Shown here: positions 62,450 through 64,000 of the stretch, piece by piece
How the letters are laid out: each line of letters starts with the position of its first letter
Position numbering within the stretch: position 1 is the first letter of the stretch
DNA from: Cytophagaceae bacterium
GTDB lineage: Bacteria > Bacteroidota > Bacteroidia > Cytophagales > Spirosomataceae
DNA length: 64,000 nucleotides
Reading direction: 5' to 3'
NCBI GenBank assembly: GCA_027491195.1
Contig: JAIXWQ010000011.1
Location: 186,001 to 250,000, forward strand
Program-made: the position numbers and the translations under genes
Notes under the pieces: model-generated
Seen by the model: only the letters and a program-made list of their open reading frames with translations
The model's database searches: none
Told to the model about the DNA's origin: nothing

Positions 62450-63016
62450 CCCCCAATACTCCCGATCTTCCGGCACATCGACGTCCCGAAATTTATCAGA
62501 AAAGTGAATGATTTCACACAGCATGGGATTTAAACGCCAGAATTTACCCAAACCCTGATCTCCACTCCAGTTTTTAAATAAGGGACGTAAAGCACTTGGG
62601 ATTAATACGGGAGGCGAATTAACTCCTTGAAAGGAAGCGACAATGGCTCTTTCCGGATTAGCCAAGGAGATGATATTTTTCATGTGCGCATTCGTTAAAA
62701 AAGGCAAATCGCACAATAATACGAGTACATCATTTGCTGAATCTATGGTTTTTAATCCTACTGACAAGGATTCCCCCATTCCTTTTTCCCAATTTTCAAT
62801 CTCCACATAAGAAAGAGCGGGGAATTCTTTTTGTAATTTTTCGATGATGGCCACGGTTTGTTTTACCTCGGCTCCTAAACACACCACTACTTCCTGGCAA
62901 ACACTGAAAGCGAGACGGATGGACCGTTCTAAGAGGCTTTGGCCCTGATAAACTAATAATTGTTTTGCTTCCCCTAAACGAGACGATGCGCCTGCCGCTA
63001 ATATTAATCCAGTCAT
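62444..63016 (-). CDS. MocA-like nucleotidyltransferase
   Basis: A 190-residue NTP transferase of the MobA/MocA fold. The signature LILAAGASSRLGEAKQLL is at the N-terminus (ATG at 63016, MTGLILAAG; a GTG seven codons upstream is less likely), followed by LLCDLPFL as the metal-binding site and AIVASFQGVNSPPVLIP. Relatives add CMP to molybdopterin or a nucleotide to sugar phosphates. There are no other molybdenum-cofactor genes here, so the substrate is unknown. Confidence 0.8.
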   Translation of the reverse strand: MTGLILAAGASSRLGEAKQLLVYQGQSLLERSIRLAFSVCQEVVVCLGAEVKQTVAIIEKLQKEFPALSYVEIENWEKGMGESLSVGLKTIDSANDVLVLLCDLPFLTNAHMKNIISLANPERAIVASFQGVNSPPVLIPSALRPLFKNWSGDQGLGKFWRLNPMLCEIIHFSDKFRDVDVPEDREYWGI

Positions 63017-63082
63017 CTGATATTTATTCAATTTCACTAATTTAAATAAAAATAATCAAAGCAGAGGTGCTAATTTTAGGGG

Positions 63083-64000
63083 ATGCTTCTAGAAACTGAA
63101 ATTCAATTTATACAAGAGAATCTCCATCGAGATCCTGTCGCGATTGCCTTAGAAGCATCGAAATACCCTGATTTAGATGTTCCTAAATTAGTAGGCCAAA
63201 TAAAAGCCAGACAAAAACTCAAAGACAAAATGCCTCAATGGGTAGCCAATACCCAGGTGTTTTTCCCTCCTTCTTTGGCATTAGAACAATCCTCCTCGGA
63301 AGAAACGGCGCACTATAAAGCTAGTCTTGTAAAAGGTAAAATTGTCGATTTAACAGGTGGAATGGGATTAGATTCCTATGCCTTTGCTCGAGCAGGTTGC
63401 GAAGTCGATTACCTAGAAAGGCAAGCGGATTTAGCACAAATCACGGCCTATAATCACCAACAACTGAATGCAGGTCGTATTAGACATCACGCGACGGATA
63501 GTCTTACCTGGCTAGAGCAACAGAAAGACACGTTTGATTTCCTCTACGTAGACCCAGCCAGAAGAGATAAAGCAGGAAATAAAGTGGTTTTGTTACAAGA
63601 TTGTGAACCGAATGCCATCGAATTAATCCCTCATATCTCTGAAAAGACCAGTTTGTTGATAAAAACAAGCCCTCTCCTCGATATAGAAAGAGCCATAAAA
63701 GAATTGGAGGGGGTAGAAAAAGTCTATGTCATTTGTATCAAAAATGAGGTAAAAGAGTTGCTTTTTCTCAAAACGAATAATTCTTCAGAGGATCCAGAAA
63801 TCAGCATTATTGAATTGAATCAAGAAAATCCGCTTCTTTTCATGGCAAAAAAATCAAGTGAAACGCAATCGGATATCAAATTCAGTAAATGCAAAAACTA
63901 CCTATATGAACCACATGCGGGTATTCTAAAAGGTGGATTCTTCAAGACTGTAAGCGCAAGTGTCACGAAGATTGCTCCTAATACACATCTCTATACATCT
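63083..64000 (+). CDS. Class I methyltransferase with THUMP-like domain, 5' part (cut by window edge)
   Basis: An open frame from ATG at 63083 to the right edge gives 306 residues without a stop. An N-terminal helical part (MLLETEIQFIQENLHRDPVAIALEASKYP) precedes a Rossmann-type methyltransferase: VDLTGGMGLDSYAFARAG (SAM site), YLERQADLAQI, FDFLYVDPARRDKAG (DPAR motif) and LLIKTSPLLDIERA. A segment KCKNYLYEPHAGILKGGFFKT follows, as in the THUMP-like methyltransferases of Bacteroidota, probably acting on RNA. Divergent from the MocA-like gene. Confidence 0.85.
   Translation, partial: MLLETEIQFIQENLHRDPVAIALEASKYPDLDVPKLVGQIKARQKLKDKMPQWVANTQVFFPPSLALEQSSSEETAHYKASLVKGKIVDLTGGMGLDSYAFARAGCEVDYLERQADLAQITAYNHQQLNAGRIRHHATDSLTWLEQQKDTFDFLYVDPARRDKAGNKVVLLQDCEPNAIELIPHISEKTSLLIKTSPLLDIERAIKELEGVEKVYVICIKNEVKELLFLKTNNSSEDPEISIIELNQENPLLFMAKKSSETQSDIKFSKCKNYLYEPHAGILKGGFFKTVSASVTKIAPNTHLYTS

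Overview
The window is chromosomal DNA of a Bacteroidota bacterium, most likely of the Cytophagales. The evidence is the gene families (DUF4105/Lnb-like, DUF2723, DUF5916, DUF6268, a hybrid two-component regulator, a stand-alone AddB-like nuclease, a THUMP-like methyltransferase), the lack of obvious Shine-Dalgarno sequences, and several promoters of the Bacteroidota form TAnnTTTG (twice with a TTG about 20 bases upstream). A freshwater genus such as Aquirufa would fit, but that is an inference. No prophage, insertion sequence, CRISPR array or rRNA was found. Genes are packed tightly, often with 1-base stop/start overlaps or overlapping convergent 3' ends. The only stretch over 300 bases without a protein gene (4105-4617) holds the tmRNA gene.

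Layout. 1-4.6 kb: the end of pabB, pabC, a RecD-like helicase, alanine dehydrogenase with a divergent Lrp-type regulator, and ssrA. 4.6-8.2 kb: envelope and secreted proteins with an Xaa-Pro aminopeptidase. 14.6-8.2 kb (minus strand): a tight run rsmI - Lnb-like protein - DUF5916 outer-membrane protein - threonine aldolase - rhamnose mutarotase - GH105 hydrolase, preceded by tRNA-Ser(UGA). 14.8-21.6 kb: a compact miaA with an uncharacterised partner, kduI with a GH105 fusion protein, a secreted nuclease and a GH20 hexosaminidase. The two GH105-type enzymes, RhaM and KduI point to use of pectin or rhamnogalacturonan oligosaccharides; no SusC/SusD pair is present. 21.7-28.6 kb: ammonium transporter with PII, a CrtA-like oxygenase, a VWA/MoxR pair, mnmE and an SCP2 protein.

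28.6-36.6 kb (minus): AddB-like nuclease, a GMC oxidoreductase with its Tat-signal small subunit, a porin, lpxK. 36.7-45 kb: menC, a small conserved protein, hemF, PBP1A, a TrpF-like protein lacking the catalytic Cys, mnmA, a phosphodiesterase, and a zinc phospholipase C-like protein. 45-50 kb: a 1346-residue hybrid sensor kinase/response regulator divergent from a GntR-family regulator. 50-64 kb: queG, grpE-dnaJ, a DUF2723 membrane protein, pheS, a PorT-like barrel, radA, truA, purL, a MocA-like nucleotidyltransferase and the start of a THUMP-like methyltransferase. tRNA modification and translation functions recur (rsmI, miaA, mnmE, mnmA, queG, truA, pheS, tmRNA).

The most unusual signal is non-coding. 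Three intergenic elements of 171-178 bases (after glnK, after the MoxR gene, after dnaJ) each fill the whole gap between two convergent stop codons. They share one design: inverted arrays of a 7-base unit (AAAGAAT/AAAGCAT/AAAGCAC), a small palindrome TCGCC-NNN-GGCGA followed by TGAAATATT, a strong terminator hairpin, and a perfect 14-15 bp hairpin that swallows the stop codon of one flanking gene. A fourth region before purL carries arrays of a different 7-base unit (AAATGGT).
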